In this document: positions 6,931 to 15,092 of the stretch, piece after piece
Layout: each line of letters opens with the position of its first letter
Numbering within the stretch: the first letter of the stretch is position 1
NCBI GenBank assembly: GCA_947253305.1
Contig: CAMXYZ010000015.1
Span: forward strand, 1 to 16,696
From: an uncultured Helcococcus sp.
Lineage (GTDB): Bacteria; Bacillota; Clostridia; Tissierellales; Peptoniphilaceae
Length of the DNA: 16,696 bases
Direction of reading: 5' to 3'
Notes under the pieces: generated by a model
What the model was told of the DNA's origin: nothing
Databases searched by the model: none
The model's input: only the letters and a program-made list of their open reading frames with translations
Translations under genes and position numbers: made by a program

Positions 6931-6968
6931 ATATAAAATACCAGAGAAATTATAAATTCCTCTGGCAT
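6931..6968 (-). terminator. Intrinsic terminator after rny
   Basis: ATGCCAGAG and CTCTGGTAT (minus strand) pair over 9 bp with one G-U wobble (plus-strand arms 6938-6946 and 6960-6968). Inner AATT/AATT pairing closes the loop. TTTTATATTTG follows on the minus strand. It begins about 20 bp after the rny stop and ends the ftsK-pgsA-recA-rny transcript. Confidence 0.78.
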
Positions 6969-6987
6969 TTAGTTAATTTTTAATATT

Positions 6988-8550
6988 TTATTTAGCATAT
7001 GATACTGATCTAGTTTCTCTTATAGTATGAACTTTAATTTTACCTGGATACTCTAATTCTTCTTCAATTCTCTTCGCAATATCATTTGCTAATATTGTTA
7101 ATTTATCGTCAGAAATTTTTTCAGGTTCTACCATTATTCTAATTTCTCGACCAGCTTGAATAGCATATGCTTTCTTAATTCCTTCATATGAATTAGCAAT
7201 AGTTTCAAGATTTGTTAATCTTTGTAAGTAAGCTTCTAAAGCTTCTCTTCTAGCACCTGGTCTTGCTGCTGATATTGCATCTGCAGCCTGTACTACCATA
7301 GCTTCTAATGAATGAAATGGTACATCGAAGTGATGTGCTTCTATACAATGAATAACATCTTCTTTAATATTGTATCTTCTAGCTAAATTTACACCAATTT
7401 CAATATGTGTACCTTCAATTTCATGATCAAGGGCTTTACCAATATCGTGAAGTAGTCCAGCTCTTCTCGCTACTCTATCATTAATTCCAAGCTCTTTAGC
7501 CAGTGCTCCAGCTATATTAGCAACTTCAACTGAATGCCATAAAACATTCTGTCCATATGAAGTTCTAAAATTAAGTCTTCCTAGAATCTTCACTAAATCT
7601 GGATGTAATCCATGAACTTTAGCTTTTTCGCAAGCTTCTTCACCATATTCTTTAATTCTTTGTTCGATTTCCTCTTCAGCTTTTTCATACATTTCTTCGA
7701 TTCTTGCAGGGTGTATACGTCCATCTGACATAAGATTTTCTAATGTCATTTTTGCAATTTCTCTTCTCTTTGGATCGTAACATGAAAGAACTATAGCTTC
7801 AGGTGTATCATCAATTATAAGATCTACTCCTGTTAAGCTCTCGAAAGCTCTAATATTTCTTCCTTCTCTACCAATTATTCTACCTTTCATTTCATCATTA
7901 GGTAAACTTACAACTGATATTGAAGATTCTGAAACTGTATCTGAAGCTAATCTTTGAATAGTAGTTGTTATAATTTCTTTTGCTATCTTAGACTGATCTT
8001 CTCTAGTTCTAGCTTCATATTCTCTTAAAATCATAGCTCTACGATGTTCGGCTTCATCAGTAGCTTTTTCTAAGATTATATCTCTAGCTTCATCTTCAGT
8101 TAGCGCAGAAATTCTTTCTAATTCAGTAATTTGCTCTTTGATTTTTTCATCGATTTTTAATTCTCTCTCTTCGATTTTTAATTCTTTTTCTTCAATTTGT
8201 TTGATTCTATTATTTAGATTTTCATTCTTTTTATCAACTTTATCAAGTCTTTTATCTAAATTTTCTTCTTTTTTAACTAACCTTTGTTCGTGTTTGTTTA
8301 ATTCGTTACGTCTATTTTTTTCTTCTTTTTCTAGGTTTTGCTTTAATTTGAAAATTTCGTCTTTAGCTGTCAATATTGCTTCTTTTTTCGCATTATCAGC
8401 TTCCTTGTTAGCTTCTTCAATTATTCTTTTTGATGTGTTTTGAGCAGAGTTAAGCTTATTTTTATCTGCATTAGATTTAATAACTGAAAAAACTATATAA
8501 CTTATAAGAACTCCCACTATAAAGGCTATAATATAGTATAAATAATCCAT
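6988..8550 (-). CDS. rny: Ribonuclease Y
   Basis: RNase Y is the membrane-bound endoribonuclease that starts mRNA decay in many Gram-positive bacteria. The 520-residue protein has the full family layout. A single N-terminal membrane helix (about 4-24) is followed by a long charged coiled coil (about 35-190). A KH domain with GRIIGREGRNIRAFE lies at 223-237. The HD domain contains LWHSVEVA (337-344), the metal-binding LLHDIGKALDHE (366-377) and QAADAISAARPGARRE (421-436). Length is normal and no catalytic residue is missing. The start is supported by GTGAGG upstream of ATG. It lies 22 bp after recA, is the last gene of the operon, and is followed by a terminator. PNPase, another RNA decay enzyme, is encoded about 4 kb upstream in its own transcription unit. 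Confidence 0.98.
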   Translation of the reverse strand: MDYLYYIIAFIVGVLISYIVFSVIKSNADKNKLNSAQNTSKRIIEEANKEADNAKKEAILTAKDEIFKLKQNLEKEEKNRRNELNKHEQRLVKKEENLDKRLDKVDKKNENLNNRIKQIEEKELKIEERELKIDEKIKEQITELERISALTEDEARDIILEKATDEAEHRRAMILREYEARTREDQSKIAKEIITTTIQRLASDTVSESSISVVSLPNDEMKGRIIGREGRNIRAFESLTGVDLIIDDTPEAIVLSCYDPKRREIAKMTLENLMSDGRIHPARIEEMYEKAEEEIEQRIKEYGEEACEKAKVHGLHPDLVKILGRLNFRTSYGQNVLWHSVEVANIAGALAKELGINDRVARRAGLLHDIGKALDHEIEGTHIEIGVNLARRYNIKEDVIHCIEAHHFDVPFHSLEAMVVQAADAISAARPGARREALEAYLQRLTNLETIANSYEGIKKAYAIQAGREIRIMVEPEKISDDKLTILANDIAKRIEEELEYPGKIKVHTIRETRSVSYAK

Positions 8551-8572
8551 ATTCTAACCTCACTTTCTTAAA

Positions 8573-9613
8573 TTAATTTTCTTCTATTTCTGTTTCTTGA
8601 AAATCATCATCTTTTTTTAATGATGCTCTGATTTTTGATTCAACCTCTTCATATATATCATTATTATTAAGAAGAAACTCTTTTACATTTTCACGACCTT
8701 GTCCTAAACGCTCTTCACCATAACTATACCAAGATCCAGCTTTTTCTATAATTCCCATTTCTACAGCAGTATCTAATATTGTGCCAACTTTAGATATTCC
8801 TGTCCCATACATTATATCAAAGTTTGCAACTTTGAATGGTGGTGCTACCTTATTCTTAACAACTCTTACTTGTGTGCTGTTACCAATAACTTCGTCACCA
8901 TTTTTTATTTGTTCTTTTCTTCTAATGTCTAATCTTACACTTGAGTAGAACTTAAGTGCTATACCACCAGTTGTTGTTTCTGGATTACCAAACATTATGC
9001 CAATTTTTTGTCTTAATTGGTTTAAGAAAATTACTGTAGTATTTGATTTAGCAATAACAGATGTTAGTTTTCTCATAGCTTGTGACATAAGTCTAGCTAA
9101 TATACCAACATGGCTATCCCCCATTGCCCCTTCAATTTCAGCTCTAGGTACTAAAGCTGCAACAGAGTCAACTACAATAATATCTACAGCATTAGATCTA
9201 ACTAATGATTCTGTAATAGCTAATGCTTGTTCACCAGTATCTGGTTGTGATAATACTAAATTTTGTACATCTACCCCTAAGTTTTTTGCGTAGTTCACAT
9301 CTAGAGCGTGTTCAGCGTCTATAAATGCTGCAATACCACCTTGTTTTTGAGCTTCAGCAATACAATGTAATGCTAATGTTGTCTTACCAGATGATTCAGG
9401 ACCATAGATTTCTACAATTCTTCCTCTTGGTAATCCACCGATTCCTAAAGCTATGTCAAGATTAATAGCTCCTGTAGGAATAACATCTATATCTGTTCTT
9501 TTAGGACTATCTCCTAAAACCATTATTGAACCTTTTCCATATGATTTTTCAATTTGAGATAAAGCACGGTCCAACGCCTTTTTCTTGTCTTTATCTAATT
9601 CTGTATTTGTAAT
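8573..9613 (-). CDS. recA: Recombinase RecA with an abnormal start region
   Basis: RecA forms ATP-dependent filaments on single-stranded DNA, drives strand exchange and triggers LexA cleavage. Counting from the TTG at 9574, Walker A GPESSGKT is at 58-65, FIDAEHALD at 84-92 and the RecA signature ALKFYSSVRLDIRR at 206-219; the C-terminus is short and acidic. Start choice is the problem. The strong AGGAGG (9620-9625) overlaps the pgsA stop and sits 6 nt before an ATT codon (9611-9613). Starting there gives TNTELDKDKKKAL before DRALSQIEK, matching the N-terminal helix of other RecAs. No in-frame ATG, GTG or TTG is near that site. An ATG at 9616-9618 is out of frame and stops after 7 codons. The first conventional in-frame codon, TTG at 9574, has no proper ribosome binding site and would remove part of the helix. 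An AUU start, or a one-base deletion or sequence error, is likely. The body of the gene is intact. Confidence 0.95.
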   Translation of the reverse strand: MTNTELDKDKKKALDRALSQIEKSYGKGSIMVLGDSPKRTDIDVIPTGAINLDIALGIGGLPRGRIVEIYGPESSGKTTLALHCIAEAQKQGGIAAFIDAEHALDVNYAKNLGVDVQNLVLSQPDTGEQALAITESLVRSNAVDIIVVDSVAALVPRAEIEGAMGDSHVGILARLMSQAMRKLTSVIAKSNTTVIFLNQLRQKIGIMFGNPETTTGGIALKFYSSVRLDIRRKEQIKNGDEVIGNSTQVRVVKNKVAPPFKVANFDIMYGTGISKVGTILDTAVEMGIIEKAGSWYSYGEERLGQGRENVKEFLLNNNDIYEEVESKIRASLKKDDDFQETEIEEN

Positions 9614-9623
9614 AGCATACCTC

Positions 9624-10163
9624 CTAAATTTTATCTAATTCTAATACTTTGATATTTTTAATTAAATAATCTAGACCAGATAAAATAGTCAACAATACAG
9701 AAGTATATAAAAATATTGGATACACAATATTAGGAATAAATGTTAAAGTTCCTCTTAATAAATATAAGATTATTGTTATCATTTGGAATGTAGTTTTTAG
9801 CTTTCCATAAATTGATGCGGCAATAGTTATATTTCTTGATGCTGCTAATATTCTTAGACCATCTATAAGTAATTCTCTAAATATAATTACTATTACTGTC
9901 CAAGCTGGTATTAAACCAACACTTACAAGAAGTATAAATCCCGCCTGTGTTAAAACTTTGTCTACTAATGGATCCATAAATTTACCAAAGGTAGTTATCA
10001 AATTTCTTGATCTTGCTATATAGCCATCTAAGAAATCTGTAGATGCAGTGATTATAAATATTATTGCTGGGATTACAGAATCTGTTCCATATATATTAAA
10101 TACCACTACAAAAACTGGTACCATTATTAGTCTTAACATAGTTAATTTATTCGCTAAATTCAT
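9624..10163 (-). CDS. pgsA: CDP-diacylglycerol-glycerol-3-phosphate 3-phosphatidyltransferase
   Basis: PgsA makes phosphatidylglycerol phosphate, the committed step to phosphatidylglycerol and cardiolipin, in the cytoplasmic membrane. The protein of 179 residues is very hydrophobic, with several membrane helices. It holds the full CDP-alcohol phosphotransferase motif D-G-x2-A-R-x8-G-x3-D-x3-D, starting at DGYIAR (about residue 46) and ending at DPLVDK. I chose ATG at 10163 (MNLANKLT, the usual family beginning); a TTG at 10169 would add two residues. Neither has a good ribosome binding site. The gene begins inside the end of ftsK (17-nt overlap), so translation is probably coupled to ftsK. 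Its TAG stop overlaps the recA ribosome binding site. The pgsA-recA-rny order is common in Firmicutes. Confidence 0.95.
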   Translation of the reverse strand: MNLANKLTMLRLIMVPVFVVVFNIYGTDSVIPAIIFIITASTDFLDGYIARSRNLITTFGKFMDPLVDKVLTQAGFILLVSVGLIPAWTVIVIIFRELLIDGLRILAASRNITIAASIYGKLKTTFQMITIILYLLRGTLTFIPNIVYPIFLYTSVLLTILSGLDYLIKNIKVLELDKI

Positions 10164-12393
10164 CTTCAACTTCGCTTTCTTGATTGTTTCCTAATTCATA
10201 TTCTTCTCGTGTAACAAGTATATTTCTAGGTTTACTTCCATCTTGTTCACTGATTATTCCTCGTCTAGTCATTTGATCAATTATTCTACCAGCTCTTGCA
10301 TAACCTACTCTAAATCGTCTTTGAATGGCTGATATAGAAGCTTGATCTTCTCTTAATACAAAATCAACTGCTTCATCAAACAATTCATCAACTTCATCGA
10401 GCGGATCTGCTGGTTTATCAATTGTCTCAATTATTTTATTAAAATCATTATCATTCTTTATACTTTCATTGTGATTTTTAATATAATCAACAACTCTTTC
10501 AACTTCATGATCTGTTACAAAGGCACCCTGTGCTCTTTTCGGTTTAGGTAATTGTCCAGGATAATATAGCATATCTCCCTTACCTAATAATTTTTCCGCA
10601 CCCGAAATGTCTATTATAGTTCTTGAATCAACATTTGATGTAACTTGAAACGCTATTCTTGACGGTATATTTGCTTTGATTATACCTGTAATAACATTAA
10701 CACTTGGTCTTTGAGTAGCTATAATTAAGTGAACCCCGCTAGCTCTACCCATTTGAGCAAGTCTTGTTATATAGTTTTCGACATCTTTAGATGCTTCCAT
10801 CATTAAGTCTGATAACTCGTCAATAATTACCAGTAGATATGGAAGTTTTTCAATTTTTTCACCTTCAAATTCTTCATCATTTTCAAGAACTCTTGCATTA
10901 TAGGCTTCTATATCTCTAGTTCCTAATTTTGCAAATAATTCAAATCTTGAAGTCATTTCTTTTACAGCTTTGTGCAATGATGCTGTAGCCTCGGTCGCTT
11001 TTGTTACTACTTTTCTTCCTTTTAGATGAGGAATTCCAGAGTATACTTTTAATTCAACCATTTTCGGATCAATCATTATAAATTCAACTTCTTGAGGAGA
11101 ATATTTGTATATAATACTCATGATTATTGCATTCATTAAAACTGATTTACCTGATCCTGTAGCTCCTGCAATTAATAAATGAGGCATTTCATTAATCTTT
11201 GCATATAGTGGTTTACCAAAAATATCTTTACCTAAAGCTACTGTTATATCATTATCTTCTCTCATAAATTGATCTGTAGTAATGAGTGATTTGAATGTAA
11301 CAATATCTTTTTTGATATTTGGCACCTCTATACCCACATATGGCTTACCAGGTATTGGTGCTTCAATCCTAATCCCCGGTGATGATAGAGCCATAGATAA
11401 GTCATTAGATAGATTTACTATTCTACTTACCTTTATTCCTGATTGAGGTTTTACCTCATAGGAAGTTACAGTTGGACCATTATTAATATTTACAACTTCC
11501 GATTGAATATCGAAACTCGCTAAAGTATTTACAATGATTTGTGCATTTTTCAATAGCACAGATTCATCATCACCATCTATGCTTTCTTGATCGTTTAATA
11601 AATCAATAGGTGGTTTTTGATATTCATAATCATCAGAATAGTCCAAACCAATCTGTAGAACTTCTTCATTACTTAATTCAAGATCATCAGTTTTCTCTTT
11701 TGATGAATTATAATAAGAAATTCTAGGTTCGACTTTTTCAACACTCTCAATACTATTTTTATTAACAGCAGTCTCATGATTTAATCTATTATTCACTTTC
11801 TTATTAGTAACTTCTATAGTTTTGTTACTTTTTTCAAAGATTTTTCTGATTAAATTTCTTATTGAATAAAATATTCCTTTGAAAAAATTACTTATCGATA
11901 AATCTAAAAAGTAGAATATTGAAATAAAAAATGAAACAGATGATATTATGTAAATTCCGATATTTGAAATTAATACATAAAATAAATAATATATTGATGC
12001 AAATATTACTCCAACTCCTGTGTATTTTAATGCTTGATTATAAGAATTTGTAATTGCTTCATTATAATTATTTCCAGTAACATAAAATGTAGCAACAAAT
12101 ATCGCTATATTAATTAATAAAAGTGATACTATTAGCACATCTGAACCATGTTTTTCCATGAACTTTTTGTTTCTTAAAGCAAAAAACATGAATAAAATAT
12201 ATAAAGGAACTACATATGAAGTTAGGCCAAATACTATAAATATACCTTTACTTAATAATGCACCTAAAACTCCCATCTTATCTTTTAAGATAATAGTAGA
12301 TACAATAAATATAAATGTAAAGGCGAATAATACAAGATATAATACTTGATTATCTGATTTTTTATTCATTTTTCTCTTATTATTTTTAGCCAT
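10147..12393 (-). CDS. ftsK: DNA translocase FtsK/SpoIIIE
   Basis: FtsK/SpoIIIE proteins are hexameric, septum-located motors that pump chromosomal DNA during division. The N-terminal ~170 residues have four or more membrane helices. A poorly conserved linker (about 190-270) leads to the motor. Counted from the upstream ATG at 12408, it has Walker A GATGSGKS at 415-422, the IMIDPKMVEL segment at 444-453, Walker B LLVIIDELSDLMM at 525-537 and ATQRPSV at 564-570. The C-terminal winged-helix gamma domain (about 675-735, SAIQRRFRVGYARAGRIID) reads oriented DNA sequences. I prefer the ATG at 12393 (MAKNNKRK) because GGAGGG lies just before it; the ATG at 12408 lies upstream of that site and has none of its own. 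It is first in an ftsK-pgsA-recA-rny operon and overlaps pgsA. Length (748 residues) is normal for the SpoIIIE-type subgroup. Confidence 0.97.
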   Translation of the reverse strand: MAKNNKRKMNKKSDNQVLYLVLFAFTFIFIVSTIILKDKMGVLGALLSKGIFIVFGLTSYVVPLYILFMFFALRNKKFMEKHGSDVLIVSLLLINIAIFVATFYVTGNNYNEAITNSYNQALKYTGVGVIFASIYYLFYVLISNIGIYIISSVSFFISIFYFLDLSISNFFKGIFYSIRNLIRKIFEKSNKTIEVTNKKVNNRLNHETAVNKNSIESVEKVEPRISYYNSSKEKTDDLELSNEEVLQIGLDYSDDYEYQKPPIDLLNDQESIDGDDESVLLKNAQIIVNTLASFDIQSEVVNINNGPTVTSYEVKPQSGIKVSRIVNLSNDLSMALSSPGIRIEAPIPGKPYVGIEVPNIKKDIVTFKSLITTDQFMREDNDITVALGKDIFGKPLYAKINEMPHLLIAGATGSGKSVLMNAIIMSIIYKYSPQEVEFIMIDPKMVELKVYSGIPHLKGRKVVTKATEATASLHKAVKEMTSRFELFAKLGTRDIEAYNARVLENDEEFEGEKIEKLPYLLVIIDELSDLMMEASKDVENYITRLAQMGRASGVHLIIATQRPSVNVITGIIKANIPSRIAFQVTSNVDSRTIIDISGAEKLLGKGDMLYYPGQLPKPKRAQGAFVTDHEVERVVDYIKNHNESIKNDNDFNKIIETIDKPADPLDEVDELFDEAVDFVLREDQASISAIQRRFRVGYARAGRIIDQMTRRGIISEQDGSKPRNILVTREEYELGNNQESEVEDEFSE

Positions 12394-12416
12394 AATCCCT
12401 CCAAGCATACATATAT

Positions 12417-12425
12417 ATTATATCA
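12417..12425 (-). promoter_or_regulatory. ftsK operon promoter (extended -10 only)
   Basis: On the minus strand TGATATAAT is an extended -10 (TATAAT at 12417-12422, TGA at 12423-12425). No good -35 is found at 16-18 bp. It lies between the pnp terminator and the ftsK start, the only place a promoter for the ftsK-pgsA-recA-rny operon could be in this gap. Confidence 0.55.
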
Positions 12426-12465
12426 CAAAATCTGTAGAAATACATTTTTAATGAATCTAATATTT

Positions 12466-12508
12466 AAAAAGAAAGATACCTTGCAATTATAATAAATTGC
12501 AAGATATC
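12466..12508 (-). terminator. Intrinsic terminator after pnp
   Basis: A 14-bp stem (12475-12488 with 12495-12508, one U-G wobble on the RNA) has a 6-nt loop. It is followed on the minus strand by TTTCTTTTT. It begins about 20 bp after the pnp stop codon. Confidence 0.88.
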
Positions 12509-12530
12509 GATACTTTATTATCTAGTTAAA

Positions 12531-14630
12531 TTAAGCTAATTCTCTAGCTAAATTAATTCTACCTCTTTCATCAATCTCAATAACTTTTACTAAGATTTCA
12601 TCACCTTCTTTTACTACATCTTCAACTTTTTCTACTCTCTTCTTATCCAGTTTACTTATATGAACTAAACCTTCAGAATTAGTACCAAAAGATACGAAGC
12701 AACCGAAGTTCATTATTTTAATTACTTTTCCTAGATATACATCCCCCACTTCAGGCTCTTCAACAATTCCTTCTATTATCTTAATAGCTTTTTCACCATT
12801 AGGACCGTCTTGAGAGGTAACTGTTACTAGACCTTCATCAGTTATATCAATCTTAACTCCAGTTTCATCAATAATCTTATTAATTGTTTTACCGCCAGCA
12901 CCGATAACTTCTCTAACCTTTTCAGGTTTAATTTGAATTGTAAATATTCTTGGAGCATTTGGAGAAACTTCTTTTCTTGGTTCTTTGATAGTTTCTGACA
13001 TCTTGTCTAGAATAAATAATCTACCAACCTTAGCAGCTTCTAATGCTTCAGTTAATATTTCTTTATTAATACCATCTATCTTGATGTCCATTTGTAATGC
13101 TGTAATACCTTCACGAGTACCTGCAACCTTAAAGTCCATATCTCCTAAATGGTCTTCCAAACCTTGTATATCCGATAATATTGAATAATCATCACCTTCT
13201 TTAATTAATCCCATTGCAATTCCAGCAACAGGAGCTTTAATTGGAACACCAGCATCCATTAATGATAATGTTGATCCACAAACTGATGCCATCGAAGATG
13301 AACCATTTGATTCTAAAACTTCTGATACAAGTCTTATAACATATGGAAATTCTTCTTCCGTTGGTAATACAGCTTCTAATGCTTTTTCTGCTAATCTACC
13401 ATGTCCAATTTCTCTTCTTCCTGGAGATCTCATTCTACCAATTTCTCCAACTGAGAATCCAGGGAAATTGTAATGATGAATATATCTTTTCTTTACTTCT
13501 TCATCTGTTAATCCATCGATATATTGAACATCTCCAGGTGAACCTAAAGTCGCGACATTAAGGACTTGAGTCTGTCCTCTTGTAAATAAACCGGATCCAT
13601 GTACTTTAGGAATTAAAGCTACTTCACTTGTAATTTTTCTAATTTCATCAAGTTTTCTACCATCTGGTCTTATTTTATCTACGGAAATTAATTTTCTTAC
13701 AATATCTTTGGTTATATCTTCAATAATATTTGTCACTTCTTTTTCATTTGATTCATCTGTGTCTTTATTAGTAACAAAGTGTTCTAAAATTTCATCATTA
13801 ACTTTATTAACACATTCATCTCTTTCTTGTTTATCCGCATGTTGTAATGCATCTTTTAATTTATGTCCAAATTCATTTTCAATATTTTGTCTTAAATCTT
13901 GATTAATATCTTCATGTACAAATTCTTGCTTTACAACATCATTATCTTCTACAATGCCCTCAATGAATTCACAAATTTTAGCAATTTCTTTATGAGCAAA
14001 TAGTATAGCCTCTAATAAAGTATCTTCAGACAATTCATTTGAGCCTGATTCAACCATCATAATTGCATCTTTGGTTCCTGCAACTGTAAGATCTAATGAG
14101 CTTTTTTCTTTTTGTTCTGAATTAGGATTTATTACTAGTTTATCGTCTACTAAACCTACAGATACTGATCCAGTAGGTCCATTAAATGGAATATCAGACA
14201 ATCCTAATGCTATTGAAGAACCAATCATAGCTAATATTCCAACATCATGATTTTCATCAGCTGCCAATACGGTAGCTATAACTTGAACATCATTTTTATA
14301 TCCTTCTGGGAATAATGGTCTTAATGGTCTATCCATCATTCTAGCGTTTAATGTAGCTGAGTCTGTTGGTCTTCCTTCTCTTTTTATATAACCGCCTGGG
14401 ATTCTTCCTACTGCATACATTTTTTCTTGAAATTCACATGATAATGGAAAAAAGTCGATTCCTTCTCTTGGTTCCTTTGAACCTACAACAGTTACTAATA
14501 CCATAGAATTTCCAGCTTTAATTGTACAAGCACCGCTAACTTGTTTTGCTAATTTTCCTATCTCTATTTCAAATTCAGTATGTTCTGAACTATATTTATA
14601 ATTTTTAATCATACATTTTTTGGATAACAC
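12531..14630 (-). CDS. pnp: Polyribonucleotide nucleotidyltransferase (PNPase)
   Basis: PNPase degrades RNA 3' to 5' with phosphate and works as a trimer. The 699-residue protein has all expected parts. The first RNase PH core (about 10-225) contains the FFPLSCEFQEKMYAVGRIPG region (60-79). An all-helical, charged linker (about 230-310) precedes the second RNase PH core (about 320-550), whose active-site stretch SDIQGLEDHLGDMDF is at 486-500. The KH domain has VIGAGGKTINKI at 575-586, and the S1 domain (about 628-698) contains GCFVSFGTNSEGLVHISKL. The start is GTG at 14630, with AGAGG 7 nt upstream. An ATG at 14612, six codons in, has no ribosome binding site but begins nearer the usual family N-terminus. 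A weak hairpin overlaps the GTG site. The gene follows rpsO, the usual order, but a terminator and a separate promoter lie between them. Confidence 0.97.
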   Translation of the reverse strand: MLSKKCMIKNYKYSSEHTEFEIEIGKLAKQVSGACTIKAGNSMVLVTVVGSKEPREGIDFFPLSCEFQEKMYAVGRIPGGYIKREGRPTDSATLNARMMDRPLRPLFPEGYKNDVQVIATVLAADENHDVGILAMIGSSIALGLSDIPFNGPTGSVSVGLVDDKLVINPNSEQKEKSSLDLTVAGTKDAIMMVESGSNELSEDTLLEAILFAHKEIAKICEFIEGIVEDNDVVKQEFVHEDINQDLRQNIENEFGHKLKDALQHADKQERDECVNKVNDEILEHFVTNKDTDESNEKEVTNIIEDITKDIVRKLISVDKIRPDGRKLDEIRKITSEVALIPKVHGSGLFTRGQTQVLNVATLGSPGDVQYIDGLTDEEVKKRYIHHYNFPGFSVGEIGRMRSPGRREIGHGRLAEKALEAVLPTEEEFPYVIRLVSEVLESNGSSSMASVCGSTLSLMDAGVPIKAPVAGIAMGLIKEGDDYSILSDIQGLEDHLGDMDFKVAGTREGITALQMDIKIDGINKEILTEALEAAKVGRLFILDKMSETIKEPRKEVSPNAPRIFTIQIKPEKVREVIGAGGKTINKIIDETGVKIDITDEGLVTVTSQDGPNGEKAIKIIEGIVEEPEVGDVYLGKVIKIMNFGCFVSFGTNSEGLVHISKLDKKRVEKVEDVVKEGDEILVKVIEIDERGRINLARELA

Positions 14631-14642
14631 CTGCTATCCTCT
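14622..14642 (-). promoter_or_regulatory. Hairpin at the pnp translation start
   Basis: In the mRNA GGAUA (14635-14639) can pair with UAUCC (14622-14626). This places the GUG start codon in the 8-nt loop and part of the AGAGGAU ribosome binding site in the 5' arm. The stem is only 5 bp, so it is weak. E. coli pnp is autoregulated through a leader stem-loop; a similar role here is inference. Confidence 0.3.
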
Positions 14643-14671
14643 TACTCCTTCTCTTCATTAATGTTAATACA

Positions 14672-14680
14672 ATAATACCA
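14672..14680 (-). promoter_or_regulatory. pnp promoter (extended -10)
   Basis: On the minus strand TGGTATTAT (TATTAT at 14672-14677 with TGG at 14678-14680) forms an extended -10. The matching -35 position reads TTATAT, which is poor. It lies between the rpsO terminator and pnp, giving a predicted leader of about 35 nt. Confidence 0.6.
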
Positions 14681-14706
14681 TATAAAGCGAACAAATATAA
14701 GTATAA

Positions 14707-14737
14707 AACAAAAAAAGAACGAATAAAATCGTCCTTT
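14707..14737 (-). terminator. Intrinsic terminator after rpsO
   Basis: A 9-bp stem (AAAGGACGA with TCGTTCTTT on the minus strand, one G-U wobble; plus-strand arms 14714-14722 and 14729-14737) is followed by a long T-rich tract (TTTTGTTTT). It starts 10 bp after the rpsO stop. It separates rpsO from pnp unless read through. Confidence 0.85.
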
Positions 14738-14747
14738 CTCTTAATAA

Positions 14748-15014
14748 TTATCTTCTTATATTTAATTTAGAAATTAATTCTCTATATCTTTCGATATCTT
14801 TTCTTTCTAAATAGTCTAATAGACCTTTTCTCTTACCGATTAACATAAATAATCCTCTACGAGATGCATGATCTTTTGGATTTTCTTTTAAATGTTCTGT
14901 AAGATTTTTGATTCTATGTGAAAGAATAGCTACTTGAACTTCTGGTGAACCCGTATCACCTTCTGCTCTACCGAATTCTTTGATTAATTCTAATTTCTTT
15001 TCTGCTGTAATCAT
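14748..15014 (-). CDS. rpsO: 30S ribosomal protein S15
   Basis: S15 is a primary 16S rRNA-binding protein that helps fold the platform of the small subunit. The 88-residue protein matches the family in length and pattern: GRAEGDTGSPEVQVAILS (15-32) with the conserved TGSPE, HRIKNLTEHLK, DHASRRGL (48-55) and GKRKGLLDYL. A strong AAGGAGG lies 6 nt before the ATG. The gene has its own promoter, whose -35 overlaps the ribF stop codon. Its ~70-nt leader can form alternative helices, typical of S15 autoregulation. A terminator follows directly. Confidence 0.98.
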   Translation of the reverse strand: MITAEKKLELIKEFGRAEGDTGSPEVQVAILSHRIKNLTEHLKENPKDHASRRGLFMLIGKRKGLLDYLERKDIERYRELISKLNIRR

Positions 15015-15038
15015 TTCTGCCTCCTTAATTATATTTAC

Positions 15039-15084
15039 ACTTTAACCGAGCTAAGATCGGAGAATCCTTTAACCAAGTTAAAGT
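15039..15084 (-). promoter_or_regulatory. rpsO leader with alternative helices (probable S15 autoregulatory element)
   Basis: In the leader RNA, ACUUUAAC (15077-15084) can pair with either of two downstream GUUAAAG copies. One is at 15067-15073 (tight hairpin, 7-bp stem, 3-nt loop). The other is GUUAAAGU at 15039-15046 (8-bp outer stem enclosing about 30 nt). CCGA/UCGG pairing between the two GUUAAAG copies can form another helix. The pairings exclude each other and lie just before the AAGGAGG ribosome binding site. S15 mRNA leaders are known to fold into protein-binding structures in several bacteria, including Geobacillus; similarity in detail is not shown here. Confidence 0.55.
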
Positions 15085-15092
15085 ACTGATAA

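Larger units (their letters stand above)
6015..6937. other. Gene-poor AT-rich interval between convergent transcripts
   Basis: This ~920-bp stretch lies between the GH3 terminator and the rny terminator. No intact gene is visible on either strand. It holds a perfect 14-bp inverted repeat (6172-6203), two copies of a ~79-bp repeat (6460-6538 and 6642-6720), and a short minus-strand coding relic with a frameshift (6328-6482). From 6740 to 6930 the sequence is almost pure A/T with no recognisable signal. The combination suggests decayed mobile or accessory DNA, but no transposase motif can be recognised. Confidence 0.6.

Noticed and set aside
8138..8443. 101-codon plus-strand frame inside rny.
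   Set aside because: It is the antisense of the K/E-rich coiled coil of RNase Y, giving a false S/F/L-rich hydrophobic protein.
12406..12408. Upstream ATG at 12408 as the ftsK start.
   Set aside because: The GGAGGG ribosome binding site lies between it and the next ATG (12393), so it would precede its own binding site.
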